Shown one piece after another: positions 54,899 through 63,777 of a stretch of DNA of 64,000 bases. The notes beneath the pieces were generated by a model, which saw nothing but the letters and a program-made list of their open reading frames with translations, was not told the origin of the DNA and did not search any database. Numbering within the stretch: position 1 is the stretch's first letter; each line of letters starts with the position of its first letter. Origin of the DNA: Streptomyces sp. NBC_00249 (GTDB lineage Bacteria; Actinomycetota; Actinomycetes; Streptomycetales; Streptomycetaceae); NCBI RefSeq assembly GCF_026342355.1, contig NZ_JAPEMV010000002.1, positions 620,001 through 684,000 on the forward strand, in the 5' to 3' direction. A program made the position numbers and the translations under genes.

Positions 54899-55909
54899 TC
54901 AGCGCAGCTTGGGGTCGAGGGCGTCGCGCACCGCGTCGCCGAGCATGATGAAGGCGAGCACGGTCAGGCTCAGGGCCCCCGCCGGGTAGACCAGCATGTG
55001 CGGGGCGTTGCGGATCTGGGAGGCGGCGTTGGAGATGTCGATGCCCCAGGAGACGGTGGGCGGGCGCAGGCCCACGCCGAGGAAGGACAGGGTGGCTTCC
55101 AGGGCGATGTAGGTGCCGAGCGCGATGGTGGCGACGACGATGACGGGGGCGACGGCGTTGGGCGCGACGTGCCGCAGCATCATGCGGGCGTTGCCGGCGC
55201 CGAGGGCGCGGGCGGCCTGGACGTAGTCGTTCTGTTTGGCGGTGATGACGGAGCCGCGGGCGATGCGGGCGATCTGCGGCCAGCCGAGGAGCACGATGAA
55301 GCCGACGACGGGCCAGACGGTGGTGCTGGTGACCACGGACAGGAAGACCAGGCCGCCGAGGACGACGGGGATGCCGAAGAAGATGTCGGCGACCCGGGAG
55401 AGCAGGGCGTCGCCCCAGCCGCCGAAGAAGCCGGCGAGGCCGCCGAGCGCGGAGCCGAGGAGGGCGGCGCCGAGGGTGGCGCAGACACCGACGGTGATGG
55501 AGGCGCGGGCGCCGTAGACGGTGCGGGTGTAGACGTCGCAGCCCTGGGTGTCGTAGCCGAAGGGGTGGCCGGGCTGGGAGCCCTGCTGGGACTTGGACAG
55601 GTCGCAGTGCAGGGGGTCGCCGCTCGCGATGAGCTGGGGCCAGATCGAGATGACCACGAGGAAGAGGATCATCAGGGAGGAGACGATGAAGACGGGGTTG
55701 CGGCGCAGCTGGTGCCAGGCGTCGGACCAGAGGGACCTGGCCTTCTCCCTGGGGCCGGTGTCGGGTCCGGGGACCTTCTCCAGGCTCTCGGCCTCCTCCA
55801 GGGCCAGATCCATGACCCCTCCCTGGCCGGTGGGCGACATCGCCTCGTGCGGGCGGGGGCCCACGGGGTCGTAACCGCCGGGGCCTTCGGGGCGCTCGGG
55901 GTCAGGCAT
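54899..55909 (-). CDS. Oligopeptide ABC transporter permease OppC type, operon 1
   Basis: 336 residues. A charged cytoplasmic N-terminus of about 65 residues is followed by the first helix (VFIVSSLMILFLVVISIWPQ). The OppC signature comes next (GYDTQGCDVYTRTVYGARAS), then five more helices with the coupling loop ARALGAGNARMMLRHVAPN and LEATLSFLGVGLRPPTVSWG. ATG at 55909 overlaps the OppB stop by 8 bp. The lone Cys pair around GDPLHCDLSK and GCDVYT in the external loop is shared with the second operon's OppC. Confidence 0.94.
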   Translation of the reverse strand: MPDPERPEGPGGYDPVGPRPHEAMSPTGQGGVMDLALEEAESLEKVPGPDTGPREKARSLWSDAWHQLRRNPVFIVSSLMILFLVVISIWPQLIASGDPLHCDLSKSQQGSQPGHPFGYDTQGCDVYTRTVYGARASITVGVCATLGAALLGSALGGLAGFFGGWGDALLSRVADIFFGIPVVLGGLVFLSVVTSTTVWPVVGFIVLLGWPQIARIARGSVITAKQNDYVQAARALGAGNARMMLRHVAPNAVAPVIVVATIALGTYIALEATLSFLGVGLRPPTVSWGIDISNAASQIRNAPHMLVYPAGALSLTVLAFIMLGDAVRDALDPKLR

Positions 55910-56825
55910 AACGGATCCTCGGGTCCAGGACCGCGTAGAGCAGGTCGACGAGCAGGTTCGCCAGCAGGAAGACGATCACGAGGATGGTCACGAAGCCGAC
56001 CACGGTGGGCGAGTTGTTGCGCAGGATGCCCTGGTAGAGCTGGTAGCCGACGCCGTGGATGTTGAAGATCCGCTCGGTGACGATGGCGCCGCCCATCAGG
56101 GCCCCGATGTCGGTGCCGATGAAGGTGACGACCGGGATCAGGGAGTTGCGCAGCAGGTGGCGGGTGACGACGCGGCGGCGCGGCAGGCCCTTGGCGGTGG
56201 CGGTGCGGACGTAGTCGGCCTTGACGTTCTCGGCGATGGAGGTGCGCGAGAGGCGGGTGACGTAGGCGAGGGAGACCAGGGCGAGGACGATGCCCGGCAG
56301 GATCAGCTGGCCGAAGGGGGCGTCCGGGGAGACGGTGGGCCGCACCCAGCCCCATTTGACGCCGAAGAGGTACTGGAGCAGGTAGCCGGTGACGAAGGTG
56401 GGCACCGAGATCACGACGAGGGTCAGGACGAGCACCGAGGTGTCGACGGCCTTGCCGCGGCGCAGGCCGCTGATCACTCCGAGGGTGATGCCGACGACGA
56501 CCTCGATGGCGATGGCGACGATCGTCAGGCGCAGGGTGACGGGGAAGGCGCTGGCCATCAGCTCGGTGACCGGCTGGCCGTTGAAGGCGGTGCCGAAGTC
56601 GCCCTGGAAGATCTGGCCCATGTAGTGCAGGTACTGCTTCCACAAGGGCTGGTCGAGGTAGAGGTCCTTGCGGATCCGGGCGGCGGTGGCGGGGTCGGGG
56701 GCCTTGTCGCCGAAGAGGGCCGCGACGGGGTCGCCGAGGGCGTACACCATGAAGAAGATCAGGAAGGTGCTGCCGATGAACACGGGGATCATCTGGAGCA
56801 GCCGCCGGATCACATAACGTCCCAT
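55902..56825 (-). CDS. Oligopeptide ABC transporter permease OppB type, operon 1
   Basis: 307 residues. MGRYVIRRLLQMIPVFIGST starts the first helix, followed by the OppB external loop (PATAARIRKDLYLDQPLWKQ) and five helices. The coupling segment is DYVRTATAKGLPRRRVVTRH and the family stretch is GALMGGAIVTERIFNIHGVG. ATG at 56825. It begins 30 bp after the substrate-binding protein, without the hairpin that separates these genes in operon 2. It pairs with the OppC-type protein to form the membrane channel. Confidence 0.94.
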   Translation of the reverse strand: MGRYVIRRLLQMIPVFIGSTFLIFFMVYALGDPVAALFGDKAPDPATAARIRKDLYLDQPLWKQYLHYMGQIFQGDFGTAFNGQPVTELMASAFPVTLRLTIVAIAIEVVVGITLGVISGLRRGKAVDTSVLVLTLVVISVPTFVTGYLLQYLFGVKWGWVRPTVSPDAPFGQLILPGIVLALVSLAYVTRLSRTSIAENVKADYVRTATAKGLPRRRVVTRHLLRNSLIPVVTFIGTDIGALMGGAIVTERIFNIHGVGYQLYQGILRNNSPTVVGFVTILVIVFLLANLLVDLLYAVLDPRIRYA

Positions 56826-56855
56826 GGACTGCTCCAGGTTCGATCCGTACGGAGG

Positions 56856-58487
56856 TCAGCTGACCTTGATCTGGTCGTAGACGGGGACGCTGAACTGGTT
56901 CAGGGCGACGTCCGAGATCCGCTCGGAGTGCCCGGCGCTGCCGTTCTGGTACCAGAGGGGGATCGACGGCATCTGCTCGGCGAGGATCTTCTCGGCGTCC
57001 TGGAACTTCGCGATGGCCTTGGCGGCGTCGCTCTCCTGGTTGGCCTCGTCGACGAGCTTGTCGAAGTCCGGGTTGCTGAACTTGCCGTAGTTGGAGGAGG
57101 CGCCGGTGTAGTACAGCGGCTCCAGGAAGTTCTGGATCAGCGGGTAGTCGGCCTGCCAGCCGGAGCGGAAGGGGCCGGTGAGCTTGTAGCTGCTCTGCTG
57201 GTTGCGGAAGTCCGCGAAGGTGCCGACCGGGTTGACGGTGCAGACGGGGCCCTCGCCGAGGGCGTTGTTGACGCTGTTGCAGACGGCGTCCATCCAGTCG
57301 CGGTGCGAGCCGGTGTCCACGTTCGAGGTCAGCGTGACCTTGCCGCCGGGCAGGCCGCCGGCTTCCTGGATGAGCTTCTTGGCGGCCGCGGGGTCGAACG
57401 TGCAGGCGTCCCCGCACAGGGTGGCGTTGAAGCCGCCCTTGGCGCCGAGGGCCGGGGAGGTCCAGTCCTTGGCCGGGGTGCGGGTCTCGCGGAAGATCTG
57501 CTGGGTGATCTCGTCGCGGTTGATGGCCATGGAGATGCCCCGGCGGACCTTCTCCATGCCCTCCTTGCTCCACTGCGGGTCGTACAGCGGGAAGGTGAGG
57601 GTCTGGATGATCAGGGCCGGCTGGTTGATGTACCGGTCGCCGAGGTCGTTCTTGACGTTCTTCAGCTGCTGCGCGGGGACGTCGTCGACCAGGTCGAGGT
57701 TGCCGGAGATCAGGTCGGTGTAGGCGGTGTTGTTGTCGGTGTAGACCTTGAGGTCCACGCCGCCGTTCTGCGCCTTGTCCGCGCCCGGGTAGCCGTCCCA
57801 CTTGCGGAGCTTCATCGCGGTGCCCTTGGTGTACGAGTCCACCGTGTACGGGCCGTTGCCGACGGGCTTGGCGAGCCAGCCGGCGTGGTCGGTGAAGAAG
57901 GCCTTCGGCAGCGGGGAGAAGGCCTGGTAGCCGAGGGTCTCGGGCCAGGTGGAGAACTTCTCCTTCAGGGCCACCGTGAAGGTCTTGGGGTCCTTGACGA
58001 CCAGTCCGGACATGGTCTTGGCCTTGGGGTCCCCGGCGGTCGGGTGGACGTCCGCGTAGCCGACGATGTGGGAGAAGAAGGGCGAGTTGTTCTGCTTGTT
58101 GCGCACGTCCGCGCCGTAGTTCCAGGCGTCGACGAAGGACTGGGCGGTGACCGGTTCGTCGTTGCTGAACTTCCAGCCGTCCTTCAGGGTGATCGTGAAG
58201 TTCTGGCTGTCGGTGGTCTCGATCTTCTCCGCGAGGAAGTTCAGGGCCTCGCCGGTCTTCGGGTCGTAGCGCTTGAGGCCCCGGAAGAGCATGTCGAGGA
58301 CCTTGCCGCCCTGCACCTCGTTGGTGTTGGCGGGCTCCAGCGGGTTCTGGGGGTCGCCCCAGGAGGAGCTGACGATCCCCTCGGCACCTCCACCACCCCC
58401 GCTGTCGCTCCCGCCGCCGCAGGCCGTCGCCGCGAGGGCGACGGCCACCGCACATGCGGCCCACTTGGCGTGGGTGGCTCCGCGCAT
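56856..58487 (-). CDS. Oligopeptide-binding lipoprotein (OppA type), operon 1
   Basis: 543-residue SBP_bac_5 family protein. The signal peptide has lipobox LAATACGG (LAATAC, Cys lipidated). The mature part begins with a Gly/Ser linker, then SSSWGDPQNPLEPANTNEVQ. LKDGWKFSNDEPVTAQSFVD, AISMAINRDEI-like (RRGISMAINRDEITQQIF) and NGPYTVDSYTKGTAMKLRKW are family features. It captures peptides outside the cell. AGGAGG lies 6 nt before the ATG. The upstream 106 bp contain GGGGTGACA twice (once at the end of the GNAT gene). Which peptides are bound is unknown. Confidence 0.94.
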   Translation of the reverse strand: MRGATHAKWAACAVAVALAATACGGGSDSGGGGGAEGIVSSSWGDPQNPLEPANTNEVQGGKVLDMLFRGLKRYDPKTGEALNFLAEKIETTDSQNFTITLKDGWKFSNDEPVTAQSFVDAWNYGADVRNKQNNSPFFSHIVGYADVHPTAGDPKAKTMSGLVVKDPKTFTVALKEKFSTWPETLGYQAFSPLPKAFFTDHAGWLAKPVGNGPYTVDSYTKGTAMKLRKWDGYPGADKAQNGGVDLKVYTDNNTAYTDLISGNLDLVDDVPAQQLKNVKNDLGDRYINQPALIIQTLTFPLYDPQWSKEGMEKVRRGISMAINRDEITQQIFRETRTPAKDWTSPALGAKGGFNATLCGDACTFDPAAAKKLIQEAGGLPGGKVTLTSNVDTGSHRDWMDAVCNSVNNALGEGPVCTVNPVGTFADFRNQQSSYKLTGPFRSGWQADYPLIQNFLEPLYYTGASSNYGKFSNPDFDKLVDEANQESDAAKAIAKFQDAEKILAEQMPSIPLWYQNGSAGHSERISDVALNQFSVPVYDQIKVS

Positions 58488-58593
58488 GGAGTGCCTCCTA
58501 GGATCCCAAGACTCGCTTAGGGGCCAATGTCACCCCATGGGCGGCCCGGCACACTCCTGGTTGGACCGATTGCACCCTCGCGTCCCCCGCCTG

Positions 58594-59532
58594 TCACCCC
58601 TGCGAGTGCAAAGGCAGCTCCCAGGTGTCGACGGCGTAGTGCAGGGCCATGCCGTGCGCCTCGTAGAGCGCGAGTGCGCCCGTTTCGTTGCGGGTGTCCA
58701 CGCCCAGGCCGACGGTGTCGCGGCCGCGGGCCGCGTAGGCGGCGAAGCCGTGGCGCAGCAGGAAGCCGCCGATGCCGCGGCCGCGCTGGTCCTTGCGTAC
58801 GCCGATGTGGCTGATCCAGCCCATGGGGGTGCGGTCGTCGCGGGTGAGGAGGACGGCTACGTCGCCCTGCCCGGGCAGGCTCGCGATCCAGACCAGCGAC
58901 CAGTCGAGGCGGCGGGCGTCGAGGTGGTCGAGCCAGGCCTCGTACGGGCGATCGGCGTGGCCGAAGTGGGCGGCGAAGGTCTCCTCCACCAGGGCGTGGG
59001 CGCGGCGCCGGTCGGCCTCGTCGGCGGCGCAGTCGCGCAGTACGAGTCCGGCGGGCGGGGCGGGCGGGGCGGTGTCGGCGGGGCCGAGCCGGCGGGTCAT
59101 CACCTGGTAGTGGCGGACGGTGCGGTAGCCGCGGCCGGTGAGGAGGGAGAGGTCGAGGGTGGGCTTCACGTTGAGCTGGAGCCGCAGCTGGGCGGGCGCG
59201 TCCCCGGCGGCCAGCTCGCGGGCGCGGGCCTCCATGAGCTCCAGCAGCCGCAGTGCCGCTTCGGGGTGGCCGGGCAGCACGTAGTGGTCGCCGTCGACGC
59301 GGCCGGGGCCGGAGTCGGCCCACACCAGGGCGTAGGCGACGAGCCGGCCGCCTTGGAAGGCGAGCCAGGAATCGGTGGCCAGGTCGACGTCGGGGTGGTT
59401 GAGGTCGGCCTCGACGGTGCCGAGGTCCGTCTCGGGTCTGCCGATCTCGATGACGTCGACGGCGTTGAGGAGGGCGCAGATGTCGGAGGCGTCCCCGGGG
59501 CCGGCGGGCCGGACGGTCAGCGTGTCGGTCAT
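58594..59532 (-). CDS. Tandem GNAT-domain acetyltransferase
   Basis: 312 residues. Two GNAT halves: residues about 1-150 (DICALLNAVDVIEIG and DSWLAFQGGRLVAYALVWAD) with no clear CoA loop, and about 155-312 with the acetyl-CoA loop VRKDQRGRGIGGFLLRHGFA and DTRNETGALALYEAHGM. The layout recalls MshD, but the sequence does not look like a mycothiol synthase and the substrate is unknown. ATG at 59532 follows GACAGT by 6 nt, so it is possibly leaderless; a longer frame to 59568 lacks a ribosome site. It is insulated from the operon upstream by two terminators. Confidence 0.85.
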   Translation of the reverse strand: MTDTLTVRPAGPGDASDICALLNAVDVIEIGRPETDLGTVEADLNHPDVDLATDSWLAFQGGRLVAYALVWADSGPGRVDGDHYVLPGHPEAALRLLELMEARARELAAGDAPAQLRLQLNVKPTLDLSLLTGRGYRTVRHYQVMTRRLGPADTAPPAPPAGLVLRDCAADEADRRRAHALVEETFAAHFGHADRPYEAWLDHLDARRLDWSLVWIASLPGQGDVAVLLTRDDRTPMGWISHIGVRKDQRGRGIGGFLLRHGFAAYAARGRDTVGLGVDTRNETGALALYEAHGMALHYAVDTWELPLHSQG

Positions 59533-59579
59533 CCGCCCACTGTCTGCCTTCGCGGAGGGCGGCCGCAACCGACTTTGGG

Positions 59580-59606
59580 TTCCCGGGCCCGCGCCGGGCC
59601 CGGGAA
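59580..59606 (-). terminator. Second terminator hairpin after operon 2
   Basis: An 11-bp stem TTCCCGGGCCC/GGGCCCGGGAA with a 5-nt loop, directly after the 20-bp hairpin at 59611-59654. Confidence 0.7.
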
Positions 59607-59610
59607 CGCG

Positions 59611-59654
59611 CCAGGGCGCCCTGGACCGGACGGATCCGGTCCAGGGCGCCCTGG
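59611..59654 (-). terminator. Strong terminator closing oligopeptide operon 2
   Basis: A 20-bp perfect stem (starting CCAGGGCGCCCTGGACCGGA) with loop CGGA, 19 bp past the OppF stop. It is the longest perfect stem in the window. Confidence 0.9.
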
Positions 59655-59673
59655 GACGCTCACGCGGGGGAGG

Positions 59674-60720
59674 TCAGACGGCCAGGATGGCCTTCTCCTC
59701 CGCGAAGTGGCAGGCCGACTCGTGCGCGGCCGGGGTGTTCACACCCTGGAAGCGGGTCGGGATCGCGAGCAGCGGCTCCTCCGTGGAGCACTTCTCCTCG
59801 GCCTTCCAGCAGCGGGTGCGGAAGCGGCAGCCCGACGGCGGGTTGGCCGGGGAGGGGACGTCTCCGGTGAGGATGATCCGCTCGCGGCCCTCGCGGGCCT
59901 CCGGGTCCGGCACGGGCACGGCGGAGAGCAGTGCCTGCGTGTACGGGTGGGTGGGGTGCTCGTAGATCTCGGCGTCGGAGCCGATCTCGGCCATCTTGCC
60001 CAGGTACATGACGCCCACGCGGTCCGAGATGTGCCGGACGATCGAGAGGTCGTGCGCGATGAACACGTAGGACAGGTTGAACTCGTCCTGGAGCTTGCCC
60101 ATCAGGTTGATGACCTGCGCCTGCACCGACACGTCGAGCGCGGAGACCGGCTCGTCGCAGATGATGATCTCGGGCTGGAGGGCCAGGCCGCGGGCGATGC
60201 CGATGCGCTGGCGCTGACCGCCGGAGAACTGGTGCGGGTAGCGGTTGATGTACTCGGGGTTCAGGCCCACGACGTCCAGGAGCTCCTGGACCTTGCGCCG
60301 GCGGTCGCCCTTGGGAGCCACCTCGGGGTGGATCTCGAAGGGCTCGCCGATGATGTCGCCGACCGTCATGCGCGGGTTCAGCGAGGTGTACGGGTCCTGG
60401 AACACCATCTGGATGTTGCGGCGGACGGCCTTGAGGGCCTTGCCGGACAGCCGGGTGATGTCCTGGCCCTTGTAGAAGACCTCGCCGGCGGTGGCCCGCT
60501 CCAGGCTCATCAGCAGCTTGGCGACGGTGGACTTGCCGCAGCCGGACTCGCCGACGATGCCGAGGGTCTCGCCCTGGTAGAGGTCGAAGGAGACCCCGTC
60601 CACGGCCTTGACCGCGCCGACCTGCTTCTTGAACAGGATTCCCTGGGTCAGCGGGAAGTGCTTGACCAGGTTGCGCACCTGGAGGATCGGCTCGCCCTTG
60701 GGCTTGGTGAGCTCAGCCAT
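59674..60720 (-). CDS. Oligopeptide ABC transporter ATPase OppF type, operon 2
   Basis: 348 residues. Walker [17 protein letters not shown], signature [16 protein letters not shown], Walker [13 protein letters not shown], Cys cluster [19 protein letters not shown]. It begins MAELTKPKGEPILQVRNLVK and overlaps the OppD-type gene by 8 bp. It is nearly identical in layout to the operon 1 OppF and to the second half of the fused ATPase at 3.6 kb, though much closer to the former. It is the last gene of the operon, followed by a 20-bp terminator. If this operon is the bldK equivalent, it would correspond to an ATPase of that importer. Confidence 0.94.
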   Translation of the reverse strand: MAELTKPKGEPILQVRNLVKHFPLTQGILFKKQVGAVKAVDGVSFDLYQGETLGIVGESGCGKSTVAKLLMSLERATAGEVFYKGQDITRLSGKALKAVRRNIQMVFQDPYTSLNPRMTVGDIIGEPFEIHPEVAPKGDRRRKVQELLDVVGLNPEYINRYPHQFSGGQRQRIGIARGLALQPEIIICDEPVSALDVSVQAQVINLMGKLQDEFNLSYVFIAHDLSIVRHISDRVGVMYLGKMAEIGSDAEIYEHPTHPYTQALLSAVPVPDPEAREGRERIILTGDVPSPANPPSGCRFRTRCWKAEEKCSTEEPLLAIPTRFQGVNTPAAHESACHFAEEKAILAV

Positions 60721-61768
60721 GGATCTGCTCCTTCCAGAAGTGGCACGCGCTGCCGCGGCCGGGCAGCTCGGTGCCGTCCTGCTCGGTCACCTGGTGCAGG
60801 ACGGGCACGTCCGTGCGGCAGATGTCCTGGGCCTTGGGGCAGCGCGGGTTGAAGGCGCAGCCCGAGGGGATGTTGAGCAGGTTGGGCGGCAGGCCCTTGA
60901 TCGCGTAGAGCTCCTGGCCCTTCTGGTCCAGGCGCGGGATCGAGTCGAGCAGGCCGCGCGTGTACGGGTGCGCCGGGCGCTTGTAGATCTCGTGGACCGG
61001 GGCGTTCTCGACGATCCGGCCGCCGTACATGACGGCGATCTTGTCCGCGACGTCGGCGACGACGCCGAGGTCGTGGGTGATCAGGATGAGGCCCATGTTC
61101 ATCTCGCGCTGGAGCTCCGCGAGCAGGTCCATGACCTGGGCCTGGACCGTCACGTCGAGAGCCGTGGTGGGCTCGTCGGCGATGATCAGCTCGGGCTCCA
61201 GGGCCATCGCCATGGCGATCATGATGCGCTGGCGCATACCGCCGGAGAACTGGTGCGGGTAGTCACCCACGCGCGCCTTGGCGGCGGGGATCTTCACCCG
61301 GTCCATGAGCTCGACGGCCTTGGCCGTGGAGTCCTTCTTGGACATCCCGCGGTGGACGCGGAACATCTCGCCGAGCTGGGCGCCGACGGTGTGCACCGGG
61401 TTCAGCGAGGACAGCGCGTCCTGGAAGATCATGGCGATCTTCTGGCCGCGGATCTTGCGGAAGTCCTCGGCCGGGAGCTTGAGCAGGTCCTGGCCCTGGA
61501 AGAGGATCTCGCCGTGCGGGATCTTGCCGGGCGGCATGTCGAGGATGCCCATGATGGCCTGCGCCGTCACGGACTTGCCCGAGCCGGACTCGCCGAGGAC
61601 GGCGAGGGTCTCGCCGGCGTTCACCGAGTACGAGACGCCGTTGACGGCCTTGGCGACACCGTCGCGGGTGTGGAACTCGACGTGCAGGTCGCGCACTTCG
61701 AGCAGGGGGGTCCCCTCCGGCGCCGAGCGGGGCGCGGGGACGTTCGAGGTCTTGTCGATGATGGTCAA
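60713..61768 (-). CDS. Oligopeptide ABC transporter ATPase OppD type, operon 2
   Basis: 351 residues. Walker [17 protein letters not shown], signature [16 protein letters not shown], Walker [14 protein letters not shown]-terminal [19 protein letters not shown]. It begins with a TTG start at 61768 (LTIIDKTSNVPAPRS) with GAGGAAGGG upstream, and 13 nt separate it from the OppC-type stop. The N-terminal extension of about 20 residues before [16 protein letters not shown] is absent from the operon 1 copy. It works with the OppF-type protein. Confidence 0.94.
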   Translation of the reverse strand: MTIIDKTSNVPAPRSAPEGTPLLEVRDLHVEFHTRDGVAKAVNGVSYSVNAGETLAVLGESGSGKSVTAQAIMGILDMPPGKIPHGEILFQGQDLLKLPAEDFRKIRGQKIAMIFQDALSSLNPVHTVGAQLGEMFRVHRGMSKKDSTAKAVELMDRVKIPAAKARVGDYPHQFSGGMRQRIMIAMAMALEPELIIADEPTTALDVTVQAQVMDLLAELQREMNMGLILITHDLGVVADVADKIAVMYGGRIVENAPVHEIYKRPAHPYTRGLLDSIPRLDQKGQELYAIKGLPPNLLNIPSGCAFNPRCPKAQDICRTDVPVLHQVTEQDGTELPGRGSACHFWKEQIHG

Positions 61769-61781
61769 CGTACGCCCTTCC

Positions 61782-62747
61782 TCAGCGCAGCTTCGGGTCG
61801 AGGGCGTCGCGCACCGCGTCGCCGACCATGATGAACGCGAGCACGGTGACGCTCAGCGCGGCGGCCGGGAAGAGGAGCACGTGCGGCGCCTGGAGCCAGC
61901 GGACGGAAGCGTCGCTGACCATCAGGCCCCAGGAAATGCCGGGCGGCTGGACGCCGATGCCGAGGTAGGACAGCGCCGCCTCCGCACCGATGTACACACC
62001 GAGGCTGATCGCACCGACCACGATGACGGGGGCGATGGCGTTCGGCAGGATGTGCCGCATGGTGATGCGCAGGGTGCCGGCGCCGAGGGCACGGGCGGCC
62101 ACCACGTAGTCGTTGTTCTTGTTCTGCAGCACCGAGGACCGCATGATGCGGAAGATCTGCGGCCAGCCGAGGGTGGCGAGCACGACGGAGACCGTCCATG
62201 CGTTGCCCTTGCCCAGGCCGGACATGATCAGCATGCCGCCGAGGAGCAGCGGGATGGCGAAGAAGATCTCGGTGAAGCGGGACAGGATGCTGTCGACGAA
62301 GCCGCCGATCCAGCCGGCGATCAGGCCGAGCGCACCGCCGACGACGAGCACCAGGGTGGTGGTGACGACACCGACGATGATCGAGTTGCGGGCGGCCCAC
62401 ACGGTTCGCGTGTAGACGTCGCAGCCCTGGACGTCGAAGCCGAACCAGTTGTCGGCGCTGGGCTTCTTGAGGGAGTCCTCGAGCTTGCAGGCGCCCGCGT
62501 CGAAGGGGCTGCCGGGGGTGAACCACTGGGGCACCACGGACAGCACGACCAGGAAGAGGACCAGCGCGGCGCCGATCAGGAAGATGGGGTTGCGACGGAG
62601 GTCGGAGACGGCGTCGGACCAGAGGCTGGCCTCGCGCTCCTTCTTCGGCTTCTTGTCGGAGCCCTGGGTGACCTGTCCGCTCGCGGAGGGAGCTCCGGCG
62701 GTCTGGGTGTCGGTCAACTCATCCCCCACCGTAGTTGTGTCACGCAT
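61782..62747 (-). CDS. Oligopeptide ABC transporter permease OppC type, operon 2
   Basis: 321 residues. A cytoplasmic N-terminus with a Thr/Ser/Lys-rich stretch, first helix NPIFLIGAALVLFLVVLSVV, then GFDVQGCDVYTRTVWAARNS, the OppC signature. Four further helices follow, with the coupling loop ARALGAGTLRITMRHILPN and GAEAALSYLGIGVQPPGISW. ATG at 62747 overlaps the OppB stop by 8 bp, exactly as in operon 1. The external segment has Cys in PFDAGACKLEDS and GCDVYT as in the paralogue. Confidence 0.94.
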   Translation of the reverse strand: MRDTTTVGDELTDTQTAGAPSASGQVTQGSDKKPKKEREASLWSDAVSDLRRNPIFLIGAALVLFLVVLSVVPQWFTPGSPFDAGACKLEDSLKKPSADNWFGFDVQGCDVYTRTVWAARNSIIVGVVTTTLVLVVGGALGLIAGWIGGFVDSILSRFTEIFFAIPLLLGGMLIMSGLGKGNAWTVSVVLATLGWPQIFRIMRSSVLQNKNNDYVVAARALGAGTLRITMRHILPNAIAPVIVVGAISLGVYIGAEAALSYLGIGVQPPGISWGLMVSDASVRWLQAPHVLLFPAAALSVTVLAFIMVGDAVRDALDPKLR

Positions 62748-63684
62748 AGCGGATCCTCGGGTCGAGCACGGCGTACAGCATGTCCACGATCAGGTTCGCG
62801 ACGAGATACACGATGATCAGGAGCGAGACGACGCCCACGATCACGGTGCCTTCCTTGCGGTAGACCGACTCGGCCAGCAGGCCGCCGATCCCGTGGATGT
62901 TGAAGATCTTCTCCGTGATGACCGCGCCACCCATGAGGGAGCCGAGGTCGGCGCCGAGGAAGGTGACGATCGGGATCAGCGCGTTGCGCAGCGCGTGGCG
63001 TCCGACGACACGGCGGCGGGGCAGGCCCTTCGCGGTGGCGGTGCGGACGTAGTCGGCGCGCATCGTCTCCATCAGGCTGGTACGGGTCAGTCGTGCCACG
63101 TACGCCAGTGAGGTCGAGGCGAGCACCAGCGCCGGGAGGAGGTAGGCGCGGATGCCGTCGTTGTCGTTGAAGGAGACGGGGAAGAAGTCGATGCCCCAGC
63201 TGTTCTTCAACTGCACGCCGAGCGTCAGCTGGAGGATGAAGCCGCTGACGAAGACCGGGATGGAGATGACCAGCAGCGTGGAGAGCAGCACCAGCTGGTC
63301 GAGGAACTTGCCGCGGCGCAGGGCGGCCATGATGCCGGCGAGTACACCGACGACGGCCTCGATGAGGAAGGCGACGATCGCCAGGTTCATCGTGTACGGG
63401 AAGGCTTCGGTGATCTTGTCCCAGACGGAGCGGCCGGTGAGGGTCTCACCGAAGTTCCCCTGGAACAGGTTGGTGATGTAGTTCCAGTACTGCGCCAGGA
63501 ACGAGTCGTCGAGGTGGTACTTCTCGCGAAGCATCGCCGCGACGAGCGGGTCCGCCTTCTTCTCTCCGGCCAGTGCCTGAATCGGGTCACCGGGGAGCTT
63601 GAAGGACAGGAAATAGATGAGGAACGTGGCACCGATCAGAACAGGGATCGCCTGTATGAGTCGGCGGATGAGGTAGCGGCCCAT
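62740..63684 (-). CDS. Oligopeptide ABC transporter permease OppB type, operon 2
   Basis: 314 residues. MGRYLIRRLIQAIPVLIGAT, an external loop with KADPLVAAMLREKYHLDDSF, five core helices, the coupling segment DYVRTATAKGLPRRRVVGRH, and GSLMGGAVITEKIFNIHGIG. ATG at 63684. A hairpin (63717-63744) lies between this gene and the substrate-binding protein gene upstream, so the permeases are probably expressed below the binding protein. The 8-bp overlap with OppC mirrors operon 1. Confidence 0.94.
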   Translation of the reverse strand: MGRYLIRRLIQAIPVLIGATFLIYFLSFKLPGDPIQALAGEKKADPLVAAMLREKYHLDDSFLAQYWNYITNLFQGNFGETLTGRSVWDKITEAFPYTMNLAIVAFLIEAVVGVLAGIMAALRRGKFLDQLVLLSTLLVISIPVFVSGFILQLTLGVQLKNSWGIDFFPVSFNDNDGIRAYLLPALVLASTSLAYVARLTRTSLMETMRADYVRTATAKGLPRRRVVGRHALRNALIPIVTFLGADLGSLMGGAVITEKIFNIHGIGGLLAESVYRKEGTVIVGVVSLLIIVYLVANLIVDMLYAVLDPRIRYA

Positions 63685-63716
63685 CAGACCTCCAGCAAGA
63701 ACAGGGGGAAAGGGCA

Positions 63717-63744
63717 GGCAGGCGGAAACCTGCTTCCGCCTGCC
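63717..63744 (-). terminator. Intercistronic hairpin after the binding-protein gene, operon 2
   Basis: An 11-bp perfect stem GGCAGGCGGAA/TTCCGCCTGCC with an ACCTGC loop, about 33 bp past the stop. A smaller CCCCT/AGGGG hairpin (63758-63775) precedes it. This is likely partial termination or 3'-end protection, as is common after binding-protein genes. Confidence 0.7.
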
Positions 63745-63777
63745 CGCCCCCGGGATTCCCCTAAGTGAAGAGGGGTG

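Noticed and set aside
56055..58520. An 821-codon plus-strand frame opposite the OppA and OppB genes
   Set aside because: A Val/Gly/Asp-rich shadow of well-supported transporter genes.
58528..58600. GGGGTGACA direct repeats upstream of the operon 1 binding protein as an operator
   Set aside because: One copy overlaps the stop codon of the GNAT gene, so the repeat may be chance.
58594..59532. Mycothiol synthase (mshD) for the tandem-GNAT gene
   Set aside because: The tandem-domain layout and length fit, but the sequence segments do not look like MshD and the position far from other msh genes except mshB is not decisive.
59674..63684. Assigning the symbols bldKA-bldKE to operon 2
   Set aside because: Only the general location and the peptide importer type support it. 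The gene order differs from the bldK order I remember, and a duplicated operon is adjacent. Left as a finding rather than a gene name.
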